This document shows, piece by piece, positions 48,401 to 55,772 of a stretch of DNA of 64,000 bases. The notes below the pieces were generated by a model. It was not told the DNA's origin. It was given only the letters and a program-made list of their open reading frames with translations, and searched no databases. Source of the DNA: Bacteroidia bacterium (GTDB lineage: Bacteria; Bacteroidota; Bacteroidia; AKYH767-A; OLB10). Numbering within the stretch: position 1 is the stretch's first letter; each line of letters opens with the position of its first letter. The DNA is taken from NCBI GenBank assembly GCA_016788065.1, contig JAEUTI010000051.1, positions 62,001-126,000 of the forward strand, read 5' to 3'. A program made the translations under genes and the position numbers.

Positions 48401-49817
48401 ATCCGGGATCAGCGTTAGTTGGACAAGGATCGCATGCATCCGGTAAACCATCCTGATCGTAATCAGAAGGATTGGGTGCCAAGCCACAATTATCACTCAT
48501 AATTAGCCCATAACCACCACAAAAACCGGTAACAAAATCTTTTAGTCCATCGCCATTAATATCGATCCATGCAAAATCATAACTATTGTCGGCCCAAGAA
48601 AATATGGTTGAACCATAAGGATCTGAAAACACGCCATTATCGTTTCGATATATCGCCATTCTTCTGCTGCTGTTGCAAGGTGGAATATCAACGTCCACAT
48701 CAGCAATACCAATATCCATATCTCCATCTAAATCTAAATCAGCTGCATGAACATTTCCACCGAATCCACCGGTACTTGTAAAACCCAAATTGGTTTTAGT
48801 AACATTCAAACTGGTGTTAGCAACAAACGAATTTACTGTTAACAGATAGTCAGATCCATCATCTACAACATATAAGTCTTTTTTGCCATCCTGATTAAAA
48901 TCGGCTATGTCGAACATGTATGGTGAAGAAGTTGGTACCAGGTTCTGCCAATTGACAAAATTCCCTGTTCCATTATTAAACAAAACAATAACACCACGTG
49001 CATTCCAGGGTGCAACATTGTACAAGGTGGTATTTTTTATGATGTCATTGTCACCATCATTATCCATATCAGTAATTTGAACTGCGGTTCCGAAAGCTGA
49101 ATTTCTTAGCGTTCCCAGACGAGCAGCACTTTCATTGGTAAAAACTCCAGAGCCATTATTGATCAATAAAAAATCTTTGGCAGTGCCCCCACCTGAATTT
49201 GGTTTGTAATTCACAAAATAAATATCCGGCGATCCATCTCCTGTCACATCCCCACCCCAGACTGCACAGAACAACGTAGCATCTTCGCTAAGAATAGGAA
49301 AACGAGTTGAAGATTCATTAACCAAACCAAGCCAATTTCCTAAACCATCATTACCAAGGTTTCTGTAGTAAGTAGGTTGCTGACTAAATGTGTTTGCAAT
49401 AACTACATCTTTCCAGCTATCTCCATCGAAATCTCCTACAAAAACGTCACGTGCAAAATTGACTGAGGAAATAAATTCCGGAGCATACAATGCTGTTTGA
49501 TCAACTAACATTCCCCCGGTATTCATTAATAATAAATTCGATTTGCCTGGTTGTGTAGATGTTGAAAAAGGTTGCTTTCTTACAACAATCAAATCTTCTT
49601 TACCATCATTATTTAAATCGGCCGGCCACATATCTTTTTCTTCAGGGTCACTATTAGCCACTGAAGTTAATGTAAGTCTGGTTCCGGTCTCATCCTGCCA
49701 ATCGAGCCATTGAGCCGACAAATTGGAAGGAGTCGCACAAATTATCAGTAAAATAACTTGAAGGCGAATGGCTGATACCGGTACATACCGGATCAATGCA
49801 AATAATCTAAGAAGCAT
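45402..49817 (-). CDS. VCBS-vanadium haloperoxidase-like T9SS protein (1471 aa)
   Basis: Large secreted protein. Order: signal peptide; FG-GAP/VCBS propeller (about 35-440, with DLNNDGKEDLIVV and DFDGDSWKDVVIA); a thrombospondin-3-like calcium segment (PSDYDQDGLPDACDPCP); a helical domain homologous to vanadium-dependent haloperoxidase/PAP2 (about 480-1110); Ig-like or PKD-like domains (about 1120-1390); a T9SS sorting domain (SIYPNPSSDDFVVTL). The active-site pattern includes ISGHSTYS (His1001), SRIWGGIH (Arg1064, His1070) and YDYIRPLSAIR. It would be either a phosphatase-like or a halide-oxidising enzyme; the motifs alone do not separate these. Ends in a clear terminator. Confidence 0.85.
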   Translation of the reverse strand: MLLRLFALIRYVPVSAIRLQVILLIICATPSNLSAQWLDWQDETGTRLTLTSVANSDPEEKDMWPADLNNDGKEDLIVVRKQPFSTSTQPGKSNLLLMNTGGMLVDQTALYAPEFISSVNFARDVFVGDFDGDSWKDVVIANTFSQQPTYYRNLGNDGLGNWLGLVNESSTRFPILSEDATLFCAVWGGDVTGDGSPDIYFVNYKPNSGGGTAKDFLLINNGSGVFTNESAARLGTLRNSAFGTAVQITDMDNDGDNDIIKNTTLYNVAPWNARGVIVLFNNGTGNFVNWQNLVPTSSPYMFDIADFNQDGKKDLYVVDDGSDYLLTVNSFVANTSLNVTKTNLGFTSTGGFGGNVHAADLDLDGDMDIGIADVDVDIPPCNSSRRMAIYRNDNGVFSDPYGSTIFSWADNSYDFAWIDINGDGLKDFVTGFCGGYGLIMSDNCGLAPNPSDYDQDGLPDACDPCPTNADPGCAPPTDYPTVSTNNSVARQWNELLLASIRRDFARPTVHARNLFHISAAMWDAWSAYDSSSCAFLLGKTVDGFTCPFNGIPASSTVQADRNMAISYASYRLLRHRFASSPQANLLKIAYNVHMDTLGYDTTFVSTDYSTGNAAALGNYIAQCYINFGLQDGSNEQNAYANTSYTPVNPPLNVDVPGNPDINDLNRWQPLTLDLFIDQSGNPIPGATPSFLSPEWGQVKPFALKSTDMTVHQRNGFDYKVYHDPGAPPQLQIDGSGSSDQYKYNFALVSVWSSHLDASDGVTWDISPATQGNRNALPTSFNDYPSFYNLTAGGTTNVGHPVNPVTGAPYAPNVVKRGDYARVLAEFWADGPDSETPPGHWFTLFNYVSDHPLQTKKYKGTGSPLNDLEWDVKGYLALGGAMHDVAITAWGMKGWYDYIRPLSAIRAMAELGQSSDSTALSYHPAGLPLIPGYIELVLPGDPLANGTANVGKIKLFAWRGHSVINNVDTDEAGSGWILAENWMPYQRPSFVTPPFAGFISGHSTYSRAAAEILTDFTGSPYFPGGLGEFTAEQDEFLVFEDGPSQDVTLQWATYQDAADESSMSRIWGGIHPPCDDIPGRLIAIEIAADAFSKAEGYFSCCQANAPAKPNAIQAIGGNTKVCPGETKTYFVASVAGATSYSWIPPVGGVIVSGQGTNNIVVNYTSGFTANDSLKVIANNSCASSIPRSTLIRRNSPSIPGVISGISSGLCNMVNVPYSVAAYPGVTHNWNLTNAAGSVIASGQNTNSIAINFSATFVSGNLTVTANNACGTSTARVLAIKSPPATPPSISGSASVCLNQQGVPYSITPLANTTSYVWTVPSGARIFDGTTLSTNATLTTTSPSVFVNFKTTPGKVSVKGVNACGNGTARNLVVAFNCREAAANDNSITDWSISIYPNPSSDDFVVTLTDFEMTSGNNTPTINVVDVLGRKVISESFSGDNYRLKGAMLSPGIYTVNVTIGQEIKSLKIVKVE

Positions 49818-50074
49818 GTGTTGAAGGTTTTTGGTTAGGTGTATTCAAACTTACAAATTAGTTTCAAAATCTGCAATAGAAAATTGGCAAGCTTGAACGT
49901 TGGTCTATACAGCAACCCGAAATTCTTACCAACTTAATATTAAGGCAATTAACCATTTATGAAAAAAAAGAATTGATCTTAGGTTAGAGCCCGGTTTTAA
50001 AGAAACATTAGCTGAAACAATCAGAATTTGGAATAAAAAAACCAGAAATAAATCCTGACCTAAAAAATGCCTTG

Positions 50075-50866
50075 TTAATTTTTCTCTGCGATATAAAATA
50101 TATAATCACCGATGACATTTTCATATTTCTGCATAACATGATTAATCTCACCGGAGCCAATATCATTTTCAAGTTGTATTAAACCACTTTTTAATTCATC
50201 AGGATCTGAAAATGCTGTAAACGATGAAATTCCGTTTCTTACTTCAGGATCAAGATATTTTTCAGGCCTTCGTTTATTAGAATAAAAAAAATGATCGGTA
50301 AGTTCGTCATGGACAAAATAATTTTCTGTTGAAACAACAGAAAATCCAACAGCCTGTAACCAGGAAATCATCTCTTGCTTATCAGGTACAATTTCTGCCG
50401 ACCTCCGGATCATTTCCGGGAAATAGTGGACATGCCAATAATTGAATAACTGTTCGGGTGTAAAACTCAGGAACACCAATTTGGACCCAGGTTTCAGAAT
50501 GCGAAATATTTCATTTAATCCTTTTCGTTGATCTTTCCAATGATGAAAAGTAAACATTGCAGTGACACCGTTAAAGAAGCAATCTTCAAAGGGAAGTTGC
50601 TCGACAAATGCCTGTTCAATTATAGTTTTACATTGGATTTTTGCTTTTGCCAGCATTACCTCGGATGGCTCCACACCATAAAAATTGTAGCCTTTTTCAA
50701 GAAAATTCCTTAGATAATTTCCAGTACCGCAACCCACATCCAGATATAGCCCTTCCGCCTTAGGCTGCAGCAACGAAATCATCTTGCCGGTAATCCAGGG
50801 ATCAGCACTTCGGGTTGCATTGTAATTTATACCGATAGTATTGTAAACAGGCTGTGATGAATCCAT
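50075..50866 (-). CDS. Class I SAM-dependent methyltransferase
   Basis: A 263-residue enzyme with motif I LYLDVGCGTGNYLRNFL, acid loop FYGVEPSEVMLAKAK, and a VTAMFTFHHWKDQRKGLNEIFRILKPGSKLVFLSF block typical of UbiE/Tam-like small-molecule methyltransferases. Substrate unknown. It follows the sulfur operon by 55 nt on the same strand, possibly as a loosely attached last gene. Confidence 0.85.
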   Translation of the reverse strand: MDSSQPVYNTIGINYNATRSADPWITGKMISLLQPKAEGLYLDVGCGTGNYLRNFLEKGYNFYGVEPSEVMLAKAKIQCKTIIEQAFVEQLPFEDCFFNGVTAMFTFHHWKDQRKGLNEIFRILKPGSKLVFLSFTPEQLFNYWHVHYFPEMIRRSAEIVPDKQEMISWLQAVGFSVVSTENYFVHDELTDHFFYSNKRRPEKYLDPEVRNGISSFTAFSDPDELKSGLIQLENDIGSGEINHVMQKYENVIGDYIFYIAEKN

Positions 50867-50921
50867 TGTAGTTTTAACTTGACTACAAAGGAAACCTATT
50901 TTCCTAAAAAAAGAAATTAAT

Positions 50922-51629
50922 TTATTTCAAATGGTTCAGTACTTCATCTTTGCCAATAAAACCTTTATGCATCCAAGTCATTTCTTTACCTCTATACACC
51001 TGCAATACAGGTAATGCATCAATATTTAGTGATTTACAAAGGGATGGATGATCATCGGCATTAATTCTGACAACTGTAACTGTGGAAGCCAAATCTCGAT
51101 CAATTTCATCGAGATAAGGTTTCATTTTTTTACATGGCGCACACCAGTCGGCATAAAAATCTACGAGCACAATTTTTTCCGTATTCAGAAGATTGTTAAA
51201 ATCGGAAACTGACATTTCTGAAGCTGTTGATACTTTCCGGGTGACCTCTGGCATGTTGGCTGCTCGCCATTTCATTATTCCACCGGTTAATTCATATACC
51301 TGCGTAAAACCATCAGCACGCATGGCAGCAGAAGCAGATGCACTTCGGTTACCACTCATGCAATAAACAAAAACGGGTTCATTTTTATTCAATGCTTTAA
51401 TCTGATTTTTAAACTCTGACCCATTCCAGTCGGTATTTAATGCATCAGTAAGATGTCCTTTTGAATATTCGCCGGGAGTTCTTACATCCAATACAACTGC
51501 ATCTTTTGTTTCTTTAATTTTCTGTTCAAAAGCTACCGGCTCCAATAGAAATGCAGCATTTTGCTGTCCGTTTGAACAACTAGCCATAAGAGACCCGAGA
51601 AATAAAACTACAATAAATAATTGCTTCAT
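50922..51629 (-). CDS. Rhodanese-thioredoxin fusion lipoprotein
   Basis: A 235-residue exported protein with lipobox LMASC (Cys18). A rhodanese domain (about 30-130) carries the active Cys90 in [11 protein letters not shown], and a thioredoxin domain (about 140-235) carries DWCAPCKK (Cys163, Cys166). The domain order implies coupling of persulfide transfer with thiol reduction in the periplasm. Overlaps the preceding thioredoxin gene by 4 nt and is the last gene of the cluster operon. Partners in the cluster all handle sulfane sulfur. Confidence 0.88.
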   Translation of the reverse strand: MKQLFIVVLFLGSLMASCSNGQQNAAFLLEPVAFEQKIKETKDAVVLDVRTPGEYSKGHLTDALNTDWNGSEFKNQIKALNKNEPVFVYCMSGNRSASASAAMRADGFTQVYELTGGIMKWRAANMPEVTRKVSTASEMSVSDFNNLLNTEKIVLVDFYADWCAPCKKMKPYLDEIDRDLASTVTVVRINADDHPSLCKSLNIDALPVLQVYRGKEMTWMHKGFIGKDEVLNHLK

Positions 51630-51931
51630 AAATTCGTATTTTGATTAATAACCTGTTCTAAAACAGCTGCCTGAACTACACCGGATTGCCTCCATACTAT
51701 CTGACCATTTTTAAAAAGTGCAAGTGTAGGAACTCCCTGAATTCTGTACACATTGGCAGCAGCCGGATTTTTATCGACATCCACTTTTATGATAGTAGCC
51801 TTCTCCCCTATTCGGGATTTGAGATCTTCCAGGATAGGTTTCATCATTTTGCAAGGGCCGCACCATTCTGCATAAAAATCGACCAGTGTTGGAGTATTAC
51901 TGTTAATTATTTCAGAGAATGAAGTTGCCAT
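51626..51931 (-). CDS. Thioredoxin
   Basis: A 101-residue cytoplasmic thioredoxin with the canonical EWCGPCKMM site (Cys24, Cys27) and [11 protein letters not shown] with the cis-proline. It would reduce persulfides or disulfides generated by the neighbouring rhodaneses. It lies 1 nt after the OsmC gene and overlaps the fusion gene downstream. Confidence 0.93.
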   Translation of the reverse strand: MATSFSEIINSNTPTLVDFYAEWCGPCKMMKPILEDLKSRIGEKATIIKVDVDKNPAAANVYRIQGVPTLALFKNGQIVWRQSGVVQAAVLEQVINQNTNL

Positions 51932-51932
51932 T

Positions 51933-52367
51933 TTAATTTACAATTATTGATGGTTGCAAAATTACTTTTGATTTGATAGAATTCGAGATAAGACAAGCGG
52001 CTTCACTTTTCATAAGAATTCTTTCAGCTCGCTCCTGATCGCCTGATTTATTGATAGTAAGAATCGGAGTCAATGTTATTTCTGTCATCAGATACTTTCC
52101 ATCAACCTGCTCCAGTTTACCCTTCGATTCGCATTCAAATTTAGTGAATTCCAGTTTAGAATTAGCTGCAATGGCCAAAAATGTAGTCATAAAACAACTG
52201 TTAACCGCAGCTGTCAATAAATGCTCAGGAGACCAGGTTCTATCTATCCCTCCTTGAAATGGTGGCGGAGTTGCTACTGTAAAAGATTGATCCAATTCGG
52301 GAGAAAAAATTAACCCTTTACGATCTGTTTCCCATTGCAAATTCACCTGATAATAATGAGCATCCAT
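51933..52367 (-). CDS. OsmC family protein
   Basis: A 144-residue OsmC/Ohr-like protein with [22 protein letters not shown], the OsmC block containing the first active cysteine, and the second in [13 protein letters not shown]. OsmC proteins reduce organic peroxides or persulfides with two cysteines. In this cluster a persulfide or sulfane-sulfur role is a reasonable inference. Spacing to its neighbours is 1-2 nt. Confidence 0.88.
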   Translation of the reverse strand: MDAHYYQVNLQWETDRKGLIFSPELDQSFTVATPPPFQGGIDRTWSPEHLLTAAVNSCFMTTFLAIAANSKLEFTKFECESKGKLEQVDGKYLMTEITLTPILTINKSGDQERAERILMKSEAACLISNSIKSKVILQPSIIVN

Positions 52368-52369
52368 GA

Positions 52370-52618
52370 TTACTTAATTTTAATTTCTTCGTACTGTATT
52401 GTTTCTGATTTGCTAGGATCAACTTTTGAATTCGTTACGTTGCAACTATTTGTTCCGCAACAACCAATATTTAGTAATGCCTGCATCAGGAAAATGCCTC
52501 CAACAATTCCCGGAAGCCACTGCTGCGAACTGATACCTTCAGCCAGAATAAATATCCCCAGCAATAGACGGATTATACGCATCAGACTCCATCCGGAAAA
52601 AAGAACCGACCAACTCAT
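52370..52618 (-). CDS. DUF2892-type inner-membrane protein with Cys motif
   Basis: An 82-residue small membrane protein, two helices (LMRIIRLLLGIFILAEG and PGIVGGIFLMQALLNI). It is related to the membrane half of YgaP-like DUF2892 proteins, then the Cys-rich GCCGTNSCNV segment. A short hydrophilic tail follows. It overlaps the rhodanese upstream by 4 nt. A YgaP-like system, rhodanese plus membrane domain, is here split over two genes. Confidence 0.8.
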   Translation of the reverse strand: MSWSVLFSGWSLMRIIRLLLGIFILAEGISSQQWLPGIVGGIFLMQALLNIGCCGTNSCNVTNSKVDPSKSETIQYEEIKIK

Positions 52619-52932
52619 TTCAATTTAGATTGAAGCGAGGCCCAGCCTCCGCCATTAAATACTTGTGAATAACCATTTGAAACAAGAATTCCTTTGGCAG
52701 AAGCACTTCGCATCCCGCTTGCACAACAAGTAATGATAGGTTGATTTTTGTTTTTGAGTTTAACAAGCTGTGAACTTAACTGATCAACCGGAATATTAAT
52801 AGAGCCTTTAATATGACCACCTGCAAATTCTCCCTTTGTTCTGACATCAAGAATAATTCCACCTTCATTCAAAAGTTGTTTATAATTTGTGGGTGGACCA
52901 ATACCCAGTAATTTTTTTATTGCTGTTAACAT
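52615..52932 (-). CDS. Single-domain rhodanese
   Basis: A 105-residue sulfurtransferase with the CxxxxR active loop TCCASGMRSASA and the typical GGIILDVRTKGEFAGGHIKGS and INIPVDQL blocks. A short N-terminal hydrophobic stretch (MLTAIKKLLGIG) is too short for a signal. It transfers sulfane sulfur. Follows another rhodanese by 34 nt. Confidence 0.92.
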   Translation of the reverse strand: MLTAIKKLLGIGPPTNYKQLLNEGGIILDVRTKGEFAGGHIKGSINIPVDQLSSQLVKLKNKNQPIITCCASGMRSASAKGILVSNGYSQVFNGGGWASLQSKLK

Positions 52933-52966
52933 AAATAATTATTTTGTTTAAATTAGTGAACTTATC

Positions 52967-53242
52967 TCAGGCAACTTTAAAATTAACTTCCATCCAGGAA
53001 CCTCCATTAAGGCATTCAATGCCATGCTGCATAAGGAAACGCTGAGCCTGACCACTACGATTACCGGAAGCGCAACATAGAATCAACGGACTTTTCATTT
53101 CCTTAAATTCACTTACTCTATCAGGAATTTCGAACAGCGGAATATTAATTGATCCTGCTACATGTCCTCCCATAAATTCTTCGTTTGAACGAACATCCAC
53201 GATGGTAGGATGATCTTCTTTCGTAAATGTTGTATTCATCAT
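52967..53242 (-). CDS. Single-domain rhodanese
   Basis: A 91-residue sulfurtransferase: TIVDVRSNEEFMGGHVAGS, then INIPLFEIPDRV and the active loop LCCASGNRSGQA. It is the second gene of the operon, coupled by a 4-nt overlap to the preceding membrane protein. Confidence 0.9.
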   Translation of the reverse strand: MMNTTFTKEDHPTIVDVRSNEEFMGGHVAGSINIPLFEIPDRVSEFKEMKSPLILCCASGNRSGQAQRFLMQHGIECLNGGSWMEVNFKVA

Positions 53243-53445
53243 TTTTTAGAAGTTTTTGTTGTACTTATAAATGTATTGACAAACAATCCGCCCATCACCA
53301 TTCCGTAACCTGTACTGATATAAGGATTCGATGTTATTGCGCATGTACCGGAAGAGCATCCATAGAAATGGTAATATGCGTAACCGGCAATGGCTCCAAC
53401 AATGACTCCAATAGATGTAATAATAACTGTGCTGAATTGTTTCAT
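53239..53445 (-). CDS. DUF6132-type small membrane protein, first gene of the sulfur operon
   Basis: A 68-residue protein from ATG 53445. A longer frame from 53547 would add a basic N-terminal stretch with no homology-like features. One helix (VIITSIGVIVGAIAGYAYYHF) is followed by a Cys pair in GCSSGTCAITSNPYISTGYG, and then a second helix. This is the DUF6132 pattern. The C-x4-C loop faces one side of the membrane near the rhodaneses, which suggests a role in transferring or transporting sulfur; that is inferred from context. It overlaps the next rhodanese by 4 nt. Confidence 0.75.
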   Translation of the reverse strand: MKQFSTVIITSIGVIVGAIAGYAYYHFYGCSSGTCAITSNPYISTGYGMVMGGLFVNTFISTTKTSKK

Positions 53446-53557
53446 ATTTGAAATATGGCCGGGCAACCACCTTCTTTTAAATTCCCACTTAACCCAATAA
53501 CACTTTCCTTCACCGGAAAATATCAGAAGGAATGGAAACCCGACCAATATTATGACA

Positions 53558-53604
53558 CAAAATTACTGCAGCAGCATGGCCGGTTCAGTTACTTTAGTTA
53601 CATA
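53558..53604 (-). promoter_or_regulatory. Promoter and activator-like site of the sulfur operon
   Basis: A minus-strand -7 box TAATTTTG (53558-53565) with an 18-nt site, TATGTAACTAAAGTAACT, at 53587-53604, 21 nt upstream of it. Position about -41 and TATGTAAC half-site resemble class II sites of the CRP/FNR family. The same site and spacing occur at 55611-55657. Confidence 0.6.
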
Positions 53605-53623
53605 AGGAAAGATTTTTCATAGA

Positions 53624-53654
53624 AAAAGGCTATATATTTGATATATAGCCTTTT
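53624..53654 (-). terminator. Intrinsic terminator of the 53696 gene
   Basis: Perfect 14-bp stem AAAAGGCTATATAT with a 3-nt loop, ending in TTTT on the minus strand. Confidence 0.85.
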
Positions 53655-53695
53655 AAAATTTGTAATTAATAACCGGAGTTGATCAAACAGATCAA

Positions 53696-54043
53696 CTATT
53701 TGCCATTATTCAACAATGTCATTGCCTCTTGCGGATCAGCAACTTCAATGATCAGCCTTTTATATTCTTCATCATGAAGTTCCACAATAATACTTTTATC
53801 CTGATTCATCACATCCCAAAAAATCTTATCGCCATCAAGATGAAATGTTCCGGCAGTCAATACAAATGGAATACTGGTACCGGGGGCTCTCCAGCCTTTC
53901 CACCACCCTACATTAGAAAAATCATTGTGCGCGTTACTGATATTCGAGGCAGGGATCACCAACTGACTTGTGAGTGCCCATAATTTATGCATTCCTTTTA
54001 CTTCAAATACGAAGTTATTGTCTACTTTCTGAATTGAGACCAT
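53696..54043 (-). CDS. Hypothetical protein with PH-like fold
   Basis: A 115-residue protein. VDNNFVFEVKGMHKLWALTSQLVIPAS, then WWKGWRAPGTSIPFVLTAGTFHLDGDKIFWDV and an acidic tail, is the pattern of a small bacterial PH-like domain, with beta-strands and a C-terminal helix. Function unknown. No signal or membrane segment. Alone between the MBL-rhodanese and the sulfur operon, with its own terminator. Confidence 0.65.
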   Translation of the reverse strand: MVSIQKVDNNFVFEVKGMHKLWALTSQLVIPASNISNAHNDFSNVGWWKGWRAPGTSIPFVLTAGTFHLDGDKIFWDVMNQDKSIIVELHDEEYKRLIIEVADPQEAMTLLNNGK

Positions 54044-54103
54044 GGCAGTTAAGATTTTGTTTAATGTAATTACTACAAATGAATAAAGTTTCTCAAATAT
54101 ATA

Positions 54104-54139
54104 TAAAAAAACGTCTCTAACAAAAAAATGTCAGAGACG
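54104..54139 (-). terminator. Intrinsic terminator after the MBL-rhodanese gene
   Basis: Stem CGTCTCT/AGAGACG (54112-54118 with 54133-54139) with three more pairs after a mismatch. It is followed on the minus strand by a T7 run (complement of 54105-54111). Confidence 0.85.
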
Positions 54140-54161
54140 CATTTATAAGTTAATTAGTACT

Positions 54162-55586
54162 TCACAGTAAAGTTGTTGGACAAACGTAATCGGTGACTTT
54201 GAACTTACCTGAATTTTTAATTGCTGAGAATCCACCAGCTACATCTATCAGATTTTCATAGCCTCTTGCTTTAAGGATAGATGCAAAGACCATGGAACGA
54301 TATCCTCCGGCACAATGCACATAATATGTTTTCGATTTATCTACCAGCAACATGCTTTCATTTACATAATCGAGAGGTGCATTGATGGCATTTATGATAT
54401 GTTCTGACTGAAATTCACTTTTTTTCCTTACATCCAGAATAAGAATTGATGGGTCCTTTTCTTCAATTGCAGCAAACTGTTCTACCGAAACTGTGGGAAT
54501 AGTATCAATTTCTTTACCTGCTTTTTTCCAGGATTCGAAACCGCCATCTAAAAAACCTATGGTATGATCATAACCCACACGTGCCAATCTGGTAATCGCT
54601 TCTTTTTCGGTTCCAGGTTCTGCAACTAACAAAATTTCCTGTTTAATATCGGGAATCAATGTTCCTGCCCAAACAGCAAAGCTGCCTTTCAATCCAATGT
54701 TGATGGAATTTGGAATAAATCCTTTTGCGAAATCTTCAGCATTGCGGATATCCAAAATTAGAGCATGGGTTTCATTGGCAACCATTTCAAAATTATCTGC
54801 CGTTAGAGCCTGACTACCTCTTTGCATCACTTCATTTATAGAATCATAACCCTGAATATTCATCAAAACATTCTTTGGAAAATAAGTTGGAGGAGGCGTT
54901 AATCCGGTTAATATTTCTTTTATAAATTCATCTTTAGTAAGCTTTGGATTGAGTGCGTAATTGGTTGCTTTCTGATGGCCTAAAGTATCAGAAGTTTCCT
55001 TACTCATATTTTTGCCACAAGCAGAACCGGCACCATGTGCAGGATAAACAATCAAATCATCCTGCAGCGGCATAATTTTATTTCGTAGTGAATCGAATAA
55101 ATGTCCGGCTAATTTTTCTTGCGTGAGATCTGCAATTACATGCTGTGCAAGATCCGGGCGACCAACATCACCGATAAATAATGTGTCACCGGAAAATATA
55201 GCTACATCTTTCCCACTTTCATCGGTGACAACAAAGCAACTACTTTCCATCGTATGACCGGGAGTATGAACCAATCTGATCTTAATATCACCTAACTTAA
55301 ATTCCTGCCCATCAGTTCCAATTAAAGCTTCAAAGCCTGTATTCATTTTTGTTGGACCGTATACAATTGGTGCACCGGTCAACTTTGCTAAATCAACGTG
55401 ACCTGAAACAAAGTCTGCGTGAAAATGTGTTTCGAAAATATATTTGATTTTAGCGTTGTTTTTGGTAGCCATATCAACGTATTGTTGTACTTCACGAAGT
55501 GGATCAACAATTGCGGCTTCCCCATTGCTCTCAATATAATAAGCACCCTGCGCAAGACATCCCGTATATATTTGTTCAATTTTCAT
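54162..55586 (-). CDS. MBL-fold persulfide dioxygenase with two rhodanese domains
   Basis: A 474-residue protein. An ETHE1-like MBL domain (about 1-240) has iron ligands in THFHADFVSGH (His54, His56, Asp58, His63). The first rhodanese domain (about 255-360) shows ILLVAEPGTEKEA at the catalytic loop, with no cysteine, so it is probably inactive. The second (about 365-470) has HCAGGYRS with Cys425. ETHE1-type enzymes oxidise glutathione persulfide to sulfite; CstB-like fusions feed sulfane sulfur to or from them. It has its own promoter at 55611-55657 and a terminator 23 nt after its stop. Confidence 0.9.
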   Translation of the reverse strand: MKIEQIYTGCLAQGAYYIESNGEAAIVDPLREVQQYVDMATKNNAKIKYIFETHFHADFVSGHVDLAKLTGAPIVYGPTKMNTGFEALIGTDGQEFKLGDIKIRLVHTPGHTMESSCFVVTDESGKDVAIFSGDTLFIGDVGRPDLAQHVIADLTQEKLAGHLFDSLRNKIMPLQDDLIVYPAHGAGSACGKNMSKETSDTLGHQKATNYALNPKLTKDEFIKEILTGLTPPPTYFPKNVLMNIQGYDSINEVMQRGSQALTADNFEMVANETHALILDIRNAEDFAKGFIPNSINIGLKGSFAVWAGTLIPDIKQEILLVAEPGTEKEAITRLARVGYDHTIGFLDGGFESWKKAGKEIDTIPTVSVEQFAAIEEKDPSILILDVRKKSEFQSEHIINAINAPLDYVNESMLLVDKSKTYYVHCAGGYRSMVFASILKARGYENLIDVAGGFSAIKNSGKFKVTDYVCPTTLL

Positions 55587-55610
55587 GATGATAATGATTT
55601 AATTTTATCA

Positions 55611-55657
55611 CAAAATTATCATTGATCCTGCTCTTGAAATATGACTTTTGTTACATA
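55611..55657 (-). promoter_or_regulatory. Promoter and activator-like site of the MBL-rhodanese gene
   Basis: A minus-strand -7 box TAATTTTG (55611-55618), with TATGTAACAAAAGTCATA at 55640-55657 exactly 21 nt upstream. It matches the site at 53587-53604 at 14 of its first 16 positions and is partly palindromic (TATG...CATA). Confidence 0.6.
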
Positions 55658-55772
55658 GCTTGAATCAGCCCCTTTGAATAATGCTATTTAATTGTTTTTC
55701 AATTACATACAATTCCAGCAAATAAGCTCTTTTCTGACCTGGTGAAATAAAAAAGTTGCTATAACAGCAAAC

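Noticed and set aside
53446-53547. Longer start of the DUF6132 gene
   Set aside because: The added 34 residues are basic and unlike the family, and they run close to the predicted promoter; ATG 53445 fits better.
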